Shown in pieces: positions 42,643-52,500 of a DNA stretch of 64,000 nt; positions within the stretch are counted from its first letter, which is position 1, and every line of letters begins with the position of its first letter. Source of the DNA: JANYGM01 sp043764015 (GTDB lineage Bacteria > Bacteroidota > Bacteroidia > Cytophagales > Thermonemataceae); NCBI GenBank assembly GCA_043764015.1, contig JAYUKY010000105.1, positions 1 to 64,000 on the forward strand, written 5' to 3'. Position numbers and translations under genes: made by a program. Below the pieces are notes generated by a model that saw nothing but the letters and a program-made list of their open reading frames with translations, did not search any database and was not told the origin of the DNA.

Positions 42643-43290
42643 ATGGCAAAGAAAAAAGAATGGAAACAAGGAGAAATTGCTCTTGCTTTCAATTTAAAAC
42701 AAATAATAAATCCTATAACGCTACTAATGAAAGAGTGGCTAGAAGTACAAAAACCCTCTTTTTCTGTAGGAGAACAGTATATTTTTGATGAGGCTTTTGA
42801 TAATGCCCAAAAACATATCAAAAATTGGAGTGAAGAAGACCTAAAAATGAAATTTATTAGTTATATCTTAAAGTTGGGACATCTGGTAGATGATGAGAAT
42901 TTCGTTTCCTTTTTTGATAAAAAATTAGCAGGAAACGTGCAGGGATATGCCCTTTCTGTTAAGGCTGATTTTGTCATTGCAAAAGGACTTATGGATTTTA
43001 TGCAAAAACCTTATTTTCATTTTCAAGAATATAAACCCAATAAAAACCCTACTGGCGACTCTATGGCGCAACTTTTGGAAGCCTTTTTGATAGCGCAAGT
43101 TATCAATGATGACGGAAAACCTATTTATGGTTGTGAAGTGAATGGTTCTAGCTGGGTTTTTCTTACTATGGAAAATAATAACTATTGCATTTCTAAAGAG
43201 TTTATTTGTACTAATAAAGATGATTTATTGCAAATAATTGCCATTTTACGCAAATTTAGAGAGATTTTAGAAACAAAATTACTTAATTAA
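42643..43290 (+). CDS. Hypothetical protein with a PD-(D/E)XK-like core
   Basis: I use the ATG at 42643, since the TTG frame from 42580 overlaps the transporter gene. The 215-residue product carries VKADFVIA, then FHFQEYKPNKN and GDSMAQLLEAFLIAQ. This order (Asp, then Glu-x-Lys, then Gln) matches the PD-(D/E)XK nuclease core. It then continues with YGCEVNGSSWVFLTME, closely paralleled by YGVVTNGYEWVFMKY in the protein at 54281. The two are probably distant relatives. It lies 194 bp before a large restriction-methylation gene, from which a terminator separates it. Function is unknown. Confidence 0.6.
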   Translation: MAKKKEWKQGEIALAFNLKQIINPITLLMKEWLEVQKPSFSVGEQYIFDEAFDNAQKHIKNWSEEDLKMKFISYILKLGHLVDDENFVSFFDKKLAGNVQGYALSVKADFVIAKGLMDFMQKPYFHFQEYKPNKNPTGDSMAQLLEAFLIAQVINDDGKPIYGCEVNGSSWVFLTMENNNYCISKEFICTNKDDLLQIIAILRKFREILETKLLN

Positions 43291-43388
43291 AAAAAAATGC
43301 CAAAGATCAAAAAAAATATTTATATTTGATATTGAATTTTATTCTTTTGGTGGGGAGTGGTTTCCGCATCAAAGTTCTTTTTTACGAG

Positions 43389-43424
43389 AAAAACGCTTAC
43401 ATTTAATTATGTAGGCGTTTTTTG
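43389..43424 (+). terminator. Rho-independent terminator
   Basis: AAAAACGCTTACAT pairs with ATGTAGGCGTTTTT with one mismatch, followed by T residues. It ends the 215-aa gene and overlaps the TTG at 43422, which argues against that TTG as the next gene's start. Confidence 0.75.
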
Positions 43425-43484
43425 ATTTTCCAGTTTTTTGATTATATTTGTCTTAATCTTCTTCTAAAAATTCTCCAAAAAACT

Positions 43485-46400
43485 ATGCTCAAACAACCAA
43501 AAGCCAATGAACGCACTTTTCAAGGCGTTTTTAATGACCTTATCAACACAATTCTTAAAGAAAAACCAGAAATTCAGTTTAAAAAAATCTTACAAGAACA
43601 AAATATAGGCGTGGGTGAAAGCCGTTTTGCTGATGGTATGCTCTATTCCAAAATAGATACCGCAAAAAGCGTACTTTTTGAACTAAAAAATAATGATTGG
43701 GACGCAACATCAGCGGAACTCGTAACGCCTGCGTGTATGAAAGCTATGAGATTTGGTATTTCTTATTTCGTTACAGGAACGCCAAAACAACTCGCCATTT
43801 ATGAAACTTTCAAGCCAAATACTTCCATACAAGACAGAAAACTCAAGATTTACAATATTTCTAACGTCAAATCAGACAACGACACCACGAGTGATGTGTA
43901 TGTGAGCCAAATCAAAAATAAAATTATTGATTTTCTTAAAGACCTTGACGGACTCATACACGGCACAAAAATAATAGTCTGGGACAGCATAGACAGGGTT
44001 TTTGTCAATAAACTTTCCTCCTACATACTTGATGCCTCCACGAATATGTTTGAAAGTGCCTACAAACAAATTCATAAGGATAAAAAATTTCAGAGAGATT
44101 TACAAACATTCCTGAAATCACAAGATTTTTTTAGCGTTACGGGCAATTTTGATAACGAGGACGTGATGAATATCTGTCTAGTCAAAAATTATTTGCTTTA
44201 TCTCAAAATACTTTTTTACTCGTGTTTGCAAAGAAATGTTCCGTATCTGGTTGATGCTCAAACAAATGAAAAATATAAACTCAAAGATTTAGAAATACCA
44301 GAAGATACACAAGCACTTAACAAAATCCTTAAAGAACGCTTTGCAGACGTACTAAAACACGACTACGAAACCATTTTTGCCGCTTCTCCACTTGATGATT
44401 TGGCGTTTCCGCAAGCCTACACGCCTACACTACGCAAAAACGTAGAGGAAATTAAAAACTTGGATTTCAACGACTTAGATGCTGATATCATTGGCGCAAT
44501 CTATAACGAACTCCTTGATAACAACGAACAACACGACTTAGGACAGCATTTTACCAACACCAATGAAGTGGATTTGGTCAATGCCTTCTGCATCAATGAA
44601 AAAACACAATTCGTGATGGATAGCTCCTGCGGTGCAGGCACGTTTTTGGTGAGAGCCTACAAATTTTTGAATTATTATAAAAATAATTATCAAGATAACT
44701 CAAAAAATAATCAACAAAATAAAGATACAGAAAATGCCCATCAAAGCGTTTTAGAACAACTTTGGGGCGTGGAAATTGCGGCTTTTCCCTGCTTTTTGGC
44801 TAATATGAACCTCGCTTTGCTGGACGTAAAACAAATAAATAATTATCCTGTCATTATTCAGTCGGATTTTTGTGAGTTAGATGCAAAATCTAATTCAAAT
44901 ATTTCAATGATTATGCCCAATAAAAGCAAATTACTGAAAGTTACCAACATCAAAGGACAAGAAAAAAAGAAAAACGTACAAATACCACAATTTGATGCCT
45001 GCGTAGGAAATCCGCCCTATATTCGTCAGGAAATTATGGCTAAAAAACCTCGTTGGCAACATCTTGTAGAAAAAAATTATCCTGCAACAAAGAAAATAAA
45101 TGCCCAATCTGACCTGTACGCCTATTTTCTTATTCATACAACTGCCTTTTTGAAAGAAGGCGGAAGACTGGGATATGTTGTTTCTAGTAGTTGGTTAGAT
45201 GCTAATTTTGGCGGAGACCTTCAAAAGTTTTTGCTGGATAATTTCAAAATAATTGCCATTATTGACCACCAAAAAAAGCGTAGTTTTGAAACCGCCTCCG
45301 TCAATAGTGTCATTTTGATTATTGAAAAATGCACTGGCGCACAAAATAGAGTGCAAAGAGAAAAAAATGAAGTCCGTTTTATTAGGGTTTTTGAGGATTA
45401 TGAAAAACTACTAGGCAAAATAGGCGACCACGACCGCCTGCTAAAAGTCCAAAATTTTGTGGATAGCCTCAATAAACCTAAAAAAGATACAGAAAATAGC
45501 ATTTTTATGCTCACAATGCGGAAACAGAGCATTTTGGAAACAGAAAGCACCATCAAAGGAAAATATACCAACGGCAACTGGGGCGCAAAATACCTCCGTT
45601 CTCCCAAAATATTTACCAAAATACTAAGCACCGCAGGCGCAAAACTCGTGCCTTTGAATGATATTGCAAAAGTAAAACGTGGTATTACATCTGGCATCAA
45701 TGATTTTTTTTATGTGCAAGATGAAACCGCCAAAGCGTTAGCTTTGCCAGATGATATGTTTTTGTTGTTTTTTGGTGTGACGAAAGATAAAATTGATTTT
45801 GAAAAATATGGTTATTATTTGTCGCTGATGGGAGAAATAGAGGAAAAAGACAGAGAGCAAAGCACCACAAAACGCAAACCGCATCATTCGTATCTTATTG
45901 AGCGTGAGTTTATGAAGCCGCTTTTTAAGACGCAAAGAGAAGCGGAAAACCTAGAAATAAACCCCGCAAAACTCAAATATTGTGTTTTTATTTGCAACAA
46001 AAGCAAAGAGGCACTTACAGGCACAAAGGCATTGCGCTACATACAAGATGCAGAGGCGTTAAACCTGCATACGGTTGCTTCTGTGCGCTCACGTGAGCGT
46101 TGGTACGGTTTGGGAGAAGACGGCTTTGTGGGAGATTTTATTTTTCCTAGTAAGATTGGAGAAAAATATAGACTTATTGATAACCAAAAAACACGAATTT
46201 TGTGTGATAAGGTGAACTATAATATTGCGGTAAAAGATGACCAGAAAAAAAATGCTGATGTTATTTTTTTATTGCTTAATAGTATGATTTTTAGGTTTTT
46301 AATTGATTTGTTTTCAAGACAATTAACAGGAAATCAAACTTTGAGTGATGTAGATGTAAGCGTAGCCGCAAGAACGCTTATTCCTAATCCTGATTTGTTT

Positions 46401-47066
46401 AAAAATCATAAAAAAGTCTTAGAAAAAATCCTAAAATCCATCAAAGGGCGTGAACAAGGCACTATTTATGAGGAGTGTTTGCAAAAAGATAAAATTGAAT
46501 TAGAAAATATTATCTTTGAAGTTTTAGGTTTAGATGAAAAGGATAGAGAAGAATTATTTTTGATGGCTTGCAAGTATGTGAAAGACCGACAAGAAAAATC
46601 CAATTCTGTTACAACTAGCAAAACCAAAACTAAGCTAAATGACGAGGCAAGTTTAGATTTGATAGAAAGGCGTTTTGATGATATAAGAACGTATGAAGAT
46701 TTAATTTTGGGCAAAGAAACCAAAGATATTATGATTCCAGACAGACGAGTGAAAATCCCTAGACATTTGCTCGCCCCGGATGTTCAGATGTTTGAAGATT
46801 TCAGCGTTATTTGGGAAGGTAACCTAAAAATGGCTTTTGACCATAAAGAGCAGTTTAATTTGTTTTATTTCTTTTTTGATAAACTCAAAGTACGTGATAC
46901 AGGGATTTCTTTGCCTGTGGATAGTCAGGTTTGCGCAAGCATTAGGGCGGTTTTGGAGTTTGATTTTGTGAAGAATTTTGAGCAAATTCAAGCGGTTTTG
47001 AAGACAAGCCGCAGCAAAACGAACGCCTTTGAAATCTATAAAAAGATTATTTTTGAAGGGAAATAA
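43485..47066 (+). CDS. Single-chain type IIG-like restriction-methylation enzyme, 1
   Basis: I choose the ATG at 43485, past the terminator. The 1193-residue product has an N-terminal nuclease-like segment: GVGESRFADG then LFELKNNDW, fitting PD-(D/E)XK at about 45-70. A helical connector and an N6-adenine methylase domain follow, with motif I SSCGAGTFLVRAY (about 380) and motif IV VGNPPYIRQE (about 505). The C-terminal ~450 residues contain an Eco57I/TaqI-like target-recognition part (AKVKRGITSGINDFF). Such enzymes cut near and methylate one strand of a non-palindromic site with one polypeptide. No separate subunit is adjacent. The recognition site is unknown. Confidence 0.88.
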   Translation: MLKQPKANERTFQGVFNDLINTILKEKPEIQFKKILQEQNIGVGESRFADGMLYSKIDTAKSVLFELKNNDWDATSAELVTPACMKAMRFGISYFVTGTPKQLAIYETFKPNTSIQDRKLKIYNISNVKSDNDTTSDVYVSQIKNKIIDFLKDLDGLIHGTKIIVWDSIDRVFVNKLSSYILDASTNMFESAYKQIHKDKKFQRDLQTFLKSQDFFSVTGNFDNEDVMNICLVKNYLLYLKILFYSCLQRNVPYLVDAQTNEKYKLKDLEIPEDTQALNKILKERFADVLKHDYETIFAASPLDDLAFPQAYTPTLRKNVEEIKNLDFNDLDADIIGAIYNELLDNNEQHDLGQHFTNTNEVDLVNAFCINEKTQFVMDSSCGAGTFLVRAYKFLNYYKNNYQDNSKNNQQNKDTENAHQSVLEQLWGVEIAAFPCFLANMNLALLDVKQINNYPVIIQSDFCELDAKSNSNISMIMPNKSKLLKVTNIKGQEKKKNVQIPQFDACVGNPPYIRQEIMAKKPRWQHLVEKNYPATKKINAQSDLYAYFLIHTTAFLKEGGRLGYVVSSSWLDANFGGDLQKFLLDNFKIIAIIDHQKKRSFETASVNSVILIIEKCTGAQNRVQREKNEVRFIRVFEDYEKLLGKIGDHDRLLKVQNFVDSLNKPKKDTENSIFMLTMRKQSILETESTIKGKYTNGNWGAKYLRSPKIFTKILSTAGAKLVPLNDIAKVKRGITSGINDFFYVQDETAKALALPDDMFLLFFGVTKDKIDFEKYGYYLSLMGEIEEKDREQSTTKRKPHHSYLIEREFMKPLFKTQREAENLEINPAKLKYCVFICNKSKEALTGTKALRYIQDAEALNLHTVASVRSRERWYGLGEDGFVGDFIFPSKIGEKYRLIDNQKTRILCDKVNYNIAVKDDQKKNADVIFLLLNSMIFRFLIDLFSRQLTGNQTLSDVDVSVAARTLIPNPDLFKNHKKVLEKILKSIKGREQGTIYEECLQKDKIELENIIFEVLGLDEKDREELFLMACKYVKDRQEKSNSVTTSKTKTKLNDEASLDLIERRFDDIRTYEDLILGKETKDIMIPDRRVKIPRHLLAPDVQMFEDFSVIWEGNLKMAFDHKEQFNLFYFFFDKLKVRDTGISLPVDSQVCASIRAVLEFDFVKNFEQIQAVLKTSRSKTNAFEIYKKIIFEGK

Positions 47067-47080
47067 TGCTTTTTGAGCTA

Positions 47081-47119
47081 TTTAACTTCCCGAAAGTTTC
47101 CAACTTTCGGGAAGTTAAA
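47081..47119. repeat. Perfect 18-bp-arm hairpin between convergent genes
   Basis: TTTAACTTCCCGAAAGTT pairs with AACTTTCGGGAAGTTAAA across a 3-nt loop. It is of the same type as 18655-18688 (shared AACTTYCCRAAAGTTT pattern). It can act as a bidirectional terminator. Confidence 0.8.
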
Positions 47120-47132
47120 AGCATCAAAAACC

Positions 47133-47975
47133 TTATTTACGTCTTCTGTGTGGAGTTTTGCGTACAACTACAGCTTTATGAACCTTTCCACGTTTGCCTT
47201 GTTTAACAATAACCGTTTTATGTCCTCTGTTTTTGTGTACAATAACGGTAGTTGTACGTCTTCTTGGCATATAAATATTTCTTGCATTGACAACTCTAAA
47301 AGTCCTTGTAGGGCGGTAAAATGACCTATATGGTGTAACTCTTGTATAAAACATTCCATATCTCATTGGTCTCCAAGGTCTCCAATAGCTAGGATATGCG
47401 CCCCAACGGTATGGAGAACTCCAAACTACATATCTAGGTGCATACATATAACGCACACAAGACCAACCCCAAACATTTACAATTAGCCTAGTGATTTTTA
47501 CATCTGAAACATTAGGACCTTTTGATTTTTCTGACTTTTCATCTACCTCAAAAGGCTCTATAATAGTGTTTTTAGCATAAAGTTCGTCATCTCCTATTAT
47601 TTGAAGTGTTGCTTCTTCCTTACCTGTTTTTTCTATACCAATGGTAGCAATATCCTGCTTTTCATTGTCTTTTAGGTACGTACTAAGCACAATAGCGTGA
47701 GTATCTTTGTCTTTGATGCTTTCCACACTAATATAATCTGTATTTCCGTCATTGTTCAAATCAAGATTATTGACGTTATTGCTTTCTTCATTAAGTAATT
47801 TTTCAAATTCTTCCAAAGAATTAGATTTTTTGAAAAGTACGAGTGCGCCTTCCAAACTAAAATTATCTCCACTCACTTGCGTAGCATCATCTTTTTCTTC
47901 ATCTTTTACATTTTGTGCAAAAGTTATTGTTGTTGTAAAACCAATTACAAGCAACAATGCAGCTATTTTTTTCAT
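47133..47975 (-). CDS. Secreted protein with acidic N-half and basic Tyr/Arg/Trp-rich C-half
   Basis: The 280-residue product has a signal peptide (about 1-20). An acidic half follows with DLNNDGNTDYISV, which resembles a calcium-binding EF-hand-like or dockerin-like loop. Then comes a WGWSCVRYMYAP segment. The C-terminal ~110 residues are rich in Tyr, Arg, Trp and Pro (SPYRWGAYPSYWRPWRP) and end in a Lys/Arg/His tail, suggesting binding to polysaccharide or nucleic acid outside the cell. Similar proteins of unknown role are known in Bacteroidota. It is convergent with the restriction gene. Confidence 0.75.
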   Translation of the reverse strand: MKKIAALLLVIGFTTTITFAQNVKDEEKDDATQVSGDNFSLEGALVLFKKSNSLEEFEKLLNEESNNVNNLDLNNDGNTDYISVESIKDKDTHAIVLSTYLKDNEKQDIATIGIEKTGKEEATLQIIGDDELYAKNTIIEPFEVDEKSEKSKGPNVSDVKITRLIVNVWGWSCVRYMYAPRYVVWSSPYRWGAYPSYWRPWRPMRYGMFYTRVTPYRSFYRPTRTFRVVNARNIYMPRRRTTTVIVHKNRGHKTVIVKQGKRGKVHKAVVVRKTPHRRRK

Positions 47976-48097
47976 ATTGTGTTATTTTTATTAGTTTTTT
48001 ATTGGTATTTTGTATTTCTGAAATTTAGAGTTTATATTTTTGAAAAGGTTTAAAGATTTTCAAAAACTATTTCAAAAATTAAATTAAAACCCTCTCG

Positions 48098-48158
48098 TTT
48101 AATTTTTAAATGGTCTGACCTTCATTCCATTACGGTACAGACCTTATTAAAAATTAAA
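48098..48158. repeat. Imperfect ~20-bp-arm inverted repeat
   Basis: TTTAATTTTTAAATGGTCTG (48098-48117) pairs with 48138-48158 with few mismatches across a 20-nt loop (ACCTTCATTCCATTACGGTA). It lies between the secreted protein's start and the 3' end of tsaD. No coding potential is seen. Confidence 0.65.
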
Positions 48159-48175
48159 CTACACAACAAAAAACA

Positions 48176-48204
48176 CGTAATTCGTAATTGATAATTCGTA
48201 ATTG
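48176..48204. repeat. Heptamer repeat tract after tsaD
   Basis: CGTAATT, CGTAATT, GATAATT and CGTAATT, then G, in register, ending one base before the tsaD stop codon. Confidence 0.85.
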
Positions 48205-48205
48205 A

Positions 48206-49252
48206 TTAAATCTCCCAGCGTGCCATTGGGCTGATATTTTGAGAAGAAAAATCATTTTGCAAAAATTTATAATGTGCTGCCATTGCAATCATAGCAGCAT
48301 TATCTGTGCAATATTGAAATTGGGGAATATAAATATTCCAAGAATGTTTTTCTCCCAACGAAATTAAAGTTTCTCTAAGTCCAGAATTAGCAGAAACGCC
48401 GCCTGCAATAGCAATTTCTTTAATTCCAGTTTGTACAATAGCTTTTTTTAATTTATGTATAAGATTTTTTATTAGTGTAAACTGAAAACTAGCACAAATA
48501 TTGTTTATATTGTCTTCCACAAAATTTGCATTTTTCATAGTTTCTTTGTTGATAAAATTCAAAAAAGACGTTTTTATCCCACTAAAAGAAAAATTCAAAT
48601 CTGGCATATCCGCAAGCGGAAACAAAAAAGCATTTGGATTACCTGTTTTAGCATATTTATCTATCAAAGCACCGCCAGGATACGGCAAACCCAACATTTT
48701 TGCAGCTTTGTCAAACGCCTCCCCTACTGCATCATCTTGCGTTTCTCCTAGCACTTGCATCACTAAAAAGTCCTCTACAAGCACAATTTGCGTATGTCCG
48801 CCACTCACAGTAAGACACAAAAACGGCAATTTTGGTTTTGGCTCGTCAATAAAATGTGCTAAAATATGCGCCTGCATATGATTTACCTCTATCAAAGGAA
48901 TATTAAGACCAAGTGCCATAGCTTTTGCAAAAGAAACACCCACCAAAAGCGACCCCAAAAGACCAGGTCCACGAGTAAAAGCAATTGCATTTAGCTGATT
49001 TTTTTGTATATTTGCCTCACGCAACGCAACATCTACTACTGCAACTACGTTCTGTTGGTGCGCCCTAGATGCCAATTCTGGTACAATTCCGCCATATTTG
49101 GCGTGAATTTCTTGAGAAGCAACAATATTAGACAAAATTTTGCTATCTTGTATCACAGATGCAGAAGTGTCATCACACGAAGACTCAATGGCAAGAATAT
49201 TGAGGTGTGAGGTGTGAGGTGTGAGGTGTGGAGTATTAAATGCGTCTGGCAT
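48206..49252 (-). CDS. tsaD: tRNA N6-adenosine threonylcarbamoyltransferase
   Basis: I start at the ATG at 49252. The longer frame to 49339 reads through part of the MITE-like element (MFGRPQGYAPT). The 348-residue product adds the threonylcarbamoyl group to A37 of ANN-decoding tRNAs with TsaB and TsaE. Key motifs are LAIESSCDDTSASVI, metal-binding HMQAH, SGGHTQIVL, GGALIDKYA, GGVSANSGLRE and CTDNAAMIA. Residues 5-13 (NTPHLTPHTSH) are encoded by a 7-bp tandem repeat, unusual for a conserved essential gene. The enzyme normally begins near NILAIE, so the repeat sits just before the conserved fold. It is divergent from tamB. Confidence 0.96.
   Translation of the reverse strand: MPDAFNTPHLTPHTSHLNILAIESSCDDTSASVIQDSKILSNIVASQEIHAKYGGIVPELASRAHQQNVVAVVDVALREANIQKNQLNAIAFTRGPGLLGSLLVGVSFAKAMALGLNIPLIEVNHMQAHILAHFIDEPKPKLPFLCLTVSGGHTQIVLVEDFLVMQVLGETQDDAVGEAFDKAAKMLGLPYPGGALIDKYAKTGNPNAFLFPLADMPDLNFSFSGIKTSFLNFINKETMKNANFVEDNINNICASFQFTLIKNLIHKLKKAIVQTGIKEIAIAGGVSANSGLRETLISLGEKHSWNIYIPQFQYCTDNAAMIAMAAHYKFLQNDFSSQNISPMARWEI
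49202..49230. repeat. Heptamer repeat in the 5' coding end of tsaD
   Basis: GTGTGAG repeats four times (GAGGTGTGAGGTGTGAGG and on), all matching the TRYGARK family. As 7 is not a multiple of 3, gain or loss of one unit would shift the tsaD frame if translation starts at 49252. Confidence 0.85.
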
Positions 49253-49289
49253 AGTTTTTGGATAAGATAAAAAAGAAAATGTATTTAAT

Positions 49290-49413
49290 GTAGGGGCGTA
49301 CCCTTGTGGTCGCCCAAACATGCGAAAGCAACACGACAAAAAACACGTAGAATATTATGCAAAATAGGTTTTAAGCCTATTCAAAAAGGGCAACCACAAG
49401 GGTACGCACCTAC
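49290..49413. repeat. MITE-like inverted-repeat element, copy A (complete)
   Basis: A 124-bp unit with 26-bp inverted ends: GTAGGGGCGTACCCTTGTGG (then TCGCCC) at 49290-49315, and its near-complement at 49388-49413 (24 of 26). The interior holds TGCGAAAGCAACACGAC and TGCAAAATAGG. It lies between the divergent tsaD and tamB genes. It has no ORF of its own. Confidence 0.85.
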
Positions 49414-49551
49414 AAAAATACAATACACTAAACAAAAATAAATATTTATTACAAAGAAGACAATATTGACAAAGAAAAACAAGAAAATTCATCAGAAAAT
49501 CAACAAAAAAATTCAACTGAAATTCCTGCTGAAATCATTTCTGAAAATCTT

Positions 49552-52500
49552 GTGAAAACTGACGAAACCACTAATACGCCTGATAATACTCCCAAGCGCA
49601 AAGATAGAGGTTTTGTGTGGAAATCTTGTGTTTTTTTGTTGAAAACTATTAAATTGAGCGTTTATTCTGTTGTTTTTTTGGTTGTATTGATAACTGCGGT
49701 GCTGGCTATTCCTGCCGTACAGACGTTTTTAGCACAAAAAGCCTCGTTTGAACTCTCCAAAATGATGGGTTTTGAGATAACTATCAACAAACTTACCCTA
49801 AATCTCTTTAATCAAGACCTTATTCTCAAAAATGTAGTCGTTTTAGACCGCCAAAAGCACGAAATGATAAATCTGGGCGAGCTTCGTGTCAATTTTGATA
49901 AAGCTACACTTATCAATGGAAATGATGTTTTGTTAGAAAAAGTTTTGCTCAAAAATGGCTCTGTAAACCTCATAACAGACAAAAAAACCCAAGATATGAA
50001 TTTTGATAGGTTTTTGATTGTTATTGATTCTTTGCTTACGCCCACAACACCTCAACCAAAAAGAAAAAAAGGCGTTCGTGCGCCCGTTTTTGCCATAAAA
50101 CAGGCAATAGTAGAAGATATGGCGTTTAGCTACAACGACCAAAAACCTGATTCTATCAAAAATGGCTTTGATTATTACCATTTTAGGCTAGATAAACTTA
50201 ACGCTTCCGTTGATGATTTTTTGCTTGTAGGCGACACTATTCAACTCAAAATCAATGACTTAAAAGCCTTTGATAACGCTTCTGGGCTGGATATTAAGAA
50301 AGCTGATATGCTTTTTAGAACGACAAAACGCACAATGGAGTTCCTAGATATGGGCATTGAAGTCGGTAATTCCTTCATTTCTGATAGTTTGGTGATGAAT
50401 TACTATTCTATGAAAGATTTTAGTAATTTCAATAATTGTGTGGATTTGCAGGCAAATCTCAAAAAAACACGCATTCATACACAAGATTTGGCACTTTTTG
50501 CCCCTACCCTACGCAAATATGACGACTTTTGGACAGCAAACGCAAAGGTTTCTGGCACAGTAAGCAATATTACGCTGGATAAAATGGAACTTGGCTTTGG
50601 AAACGAAAGTAAAATAATTGGTAAAGCAAACTTTAAAAATTTGCCTGACGTGGACAAAATGCACGCAAAATTGGATATGAAAAATTCTGTTATTTTTGTG
50701 GAGGATTGCCAGCAATATATTGATGATGAGAAGATTTTTGGTTATGCACACAAATTTGGTGCAATGCAATTTAATGGTAAATTTGATGGTACGCTTTATG
50801 ATTTTATTGCAAATGGAGATTTTAGAACTGCTTTGGGTGACTTTAAAACGGATATCAGAATGATTTTACCACAAAATTCTGGCAAAAATTATGCTAAAAA
50901 CTATCAAAAACCATTCTACAAAGGCACGCTCAAAACCAATAATTTTGCACTAGGAAAACTTATTGATGAGGAAAAAATCATACAAAATGTTACTGTTGAT
51001 GGCAAAATTGAAGGTTATGGCTTTAATTTGAATGATTTGGATACCAAAGTTGATGCAAAAGTTGCTTCTATTGGCTTGAATGGCTATAATTATAAAGGGC
51101 TGACCATTGATGGCAAAATAAAAGATAAATATTTTGTGGGAGATTTTGATAGCGCAGACCCCAACGCAAAAATGAGTCTGAAAGGGGAAGTGGATTTGCA
51201 CAAATCAGCCAATATTGATGATATTTTTGGTAAAATTAAGCTAAAAGGAAGCATCTATCAGCTAAAACTTGATGCACTTGGGCTTAGTAATAAAGTAGCT
51301 GAATTTTCTGGAAAAATTGATATTGATACTCGTGGGCTAGATTTGGAAAATATTGTAGGACGTGCCGACATTGAAAATGCCCTTATTACCTACGACAACA
51401 CAGAAATATTAGTCAAAAATATCAACTTCTTTTCAGAAAAAAATATCAACAAAAACGGTACAAAAAATAGAATTTTCCGCTTTAATTCTGACGTAGCGAG
51501 CGTGCTTGCAGAAGGTGATTTTACGTTTCAAAGCGTGATTACTGATGCTGGGCATCTTGTCAAAGAGTATAATCTTGCCTTTTTCAACAAAGCAAAAGAA
51601 CTACAAACTTATTACGAAAATAAAAATAAAATTACCAAAAATAAAGACAAAAATTTTAAACTCAATTACGAAATTGAAGTAAATAATATCCTGCCTATCT
51701 TGCAGCTTTTTGCCAAAGATTTTTACATAAGTCCTAATACAGGCTTTAAAGGTAGTTTTTATGGCGGAGATAGCACCCGTTTTTCTTTGAGAAGTACACG
51801 CACCGTTCCACAACTTAGTTTCCAAAAATACAAAACAGACAGCGTCAATATAAATTTTGAAACCTATAAAACCTCTTACAAAAACGACATCACCGCACAA
51901 CTAGATTTGAGTTCTAAAAAGCAAGATTTTGGCACGCTAAAATCTGAAAACTTCTTGTTTAACTCCGTTTGGTACAAAGGAATTATTGATTTTACAACAT
52001 CTATAAAACAACAACAAGAAACCAATTATACCAATCTGAACGGTAGTGTGGCGTTTTTTGATGATTATACCAACATAGAACTTAGTGAAAATAGTTTGGT
52101 GCAAATCAATGAAGAAAAGTGGAATTTCTCACCCTACAAACAAGTAAGGATTTTTAATGATGGCAAAAAAACCGTCAGTTTTGATGATTTACACCTCACA
52201 AGTGGCAAACAAGATATTTTTATCAATGGCGCAATTTCTGATAGCACAGCACACAAAACACTCAACGTAAATGTAGAAAATTTTACGCTAAACACGCTTA
52301 CACCGCTTGTGGGCAAGAAAATGGGTGGACTTTTGAGCGCAAAAATCAATGTAAAAGACGTTTTTCAAGAGATAAAAGTAGGCGGAAGTATTGATGTGAA
52401 AGATTTTGATTTTGAGAAGATTTATGTAGGAAATATCAAAGGTACTTCTAGTTGGAACAATGCCCAAAAGTGGGTGGAAGCTGATGTGGAAGTTATCAAT

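Noticed and set aside
43422..43484. TTG start for the first restriction-methylation enzyme
   Set aside because: The TTG lies in the T-run of the preceding terminator, and the extra residues are a hydrophobic shadow; the ATG at 43485 is clean.
49253..49339. Longer start for tsaD (MSCCFRMFGRPQG...)
   Set aside because: These codons are the MITE-like element read in antisense, while the ATG at 49252 is nearer the conserved fold.
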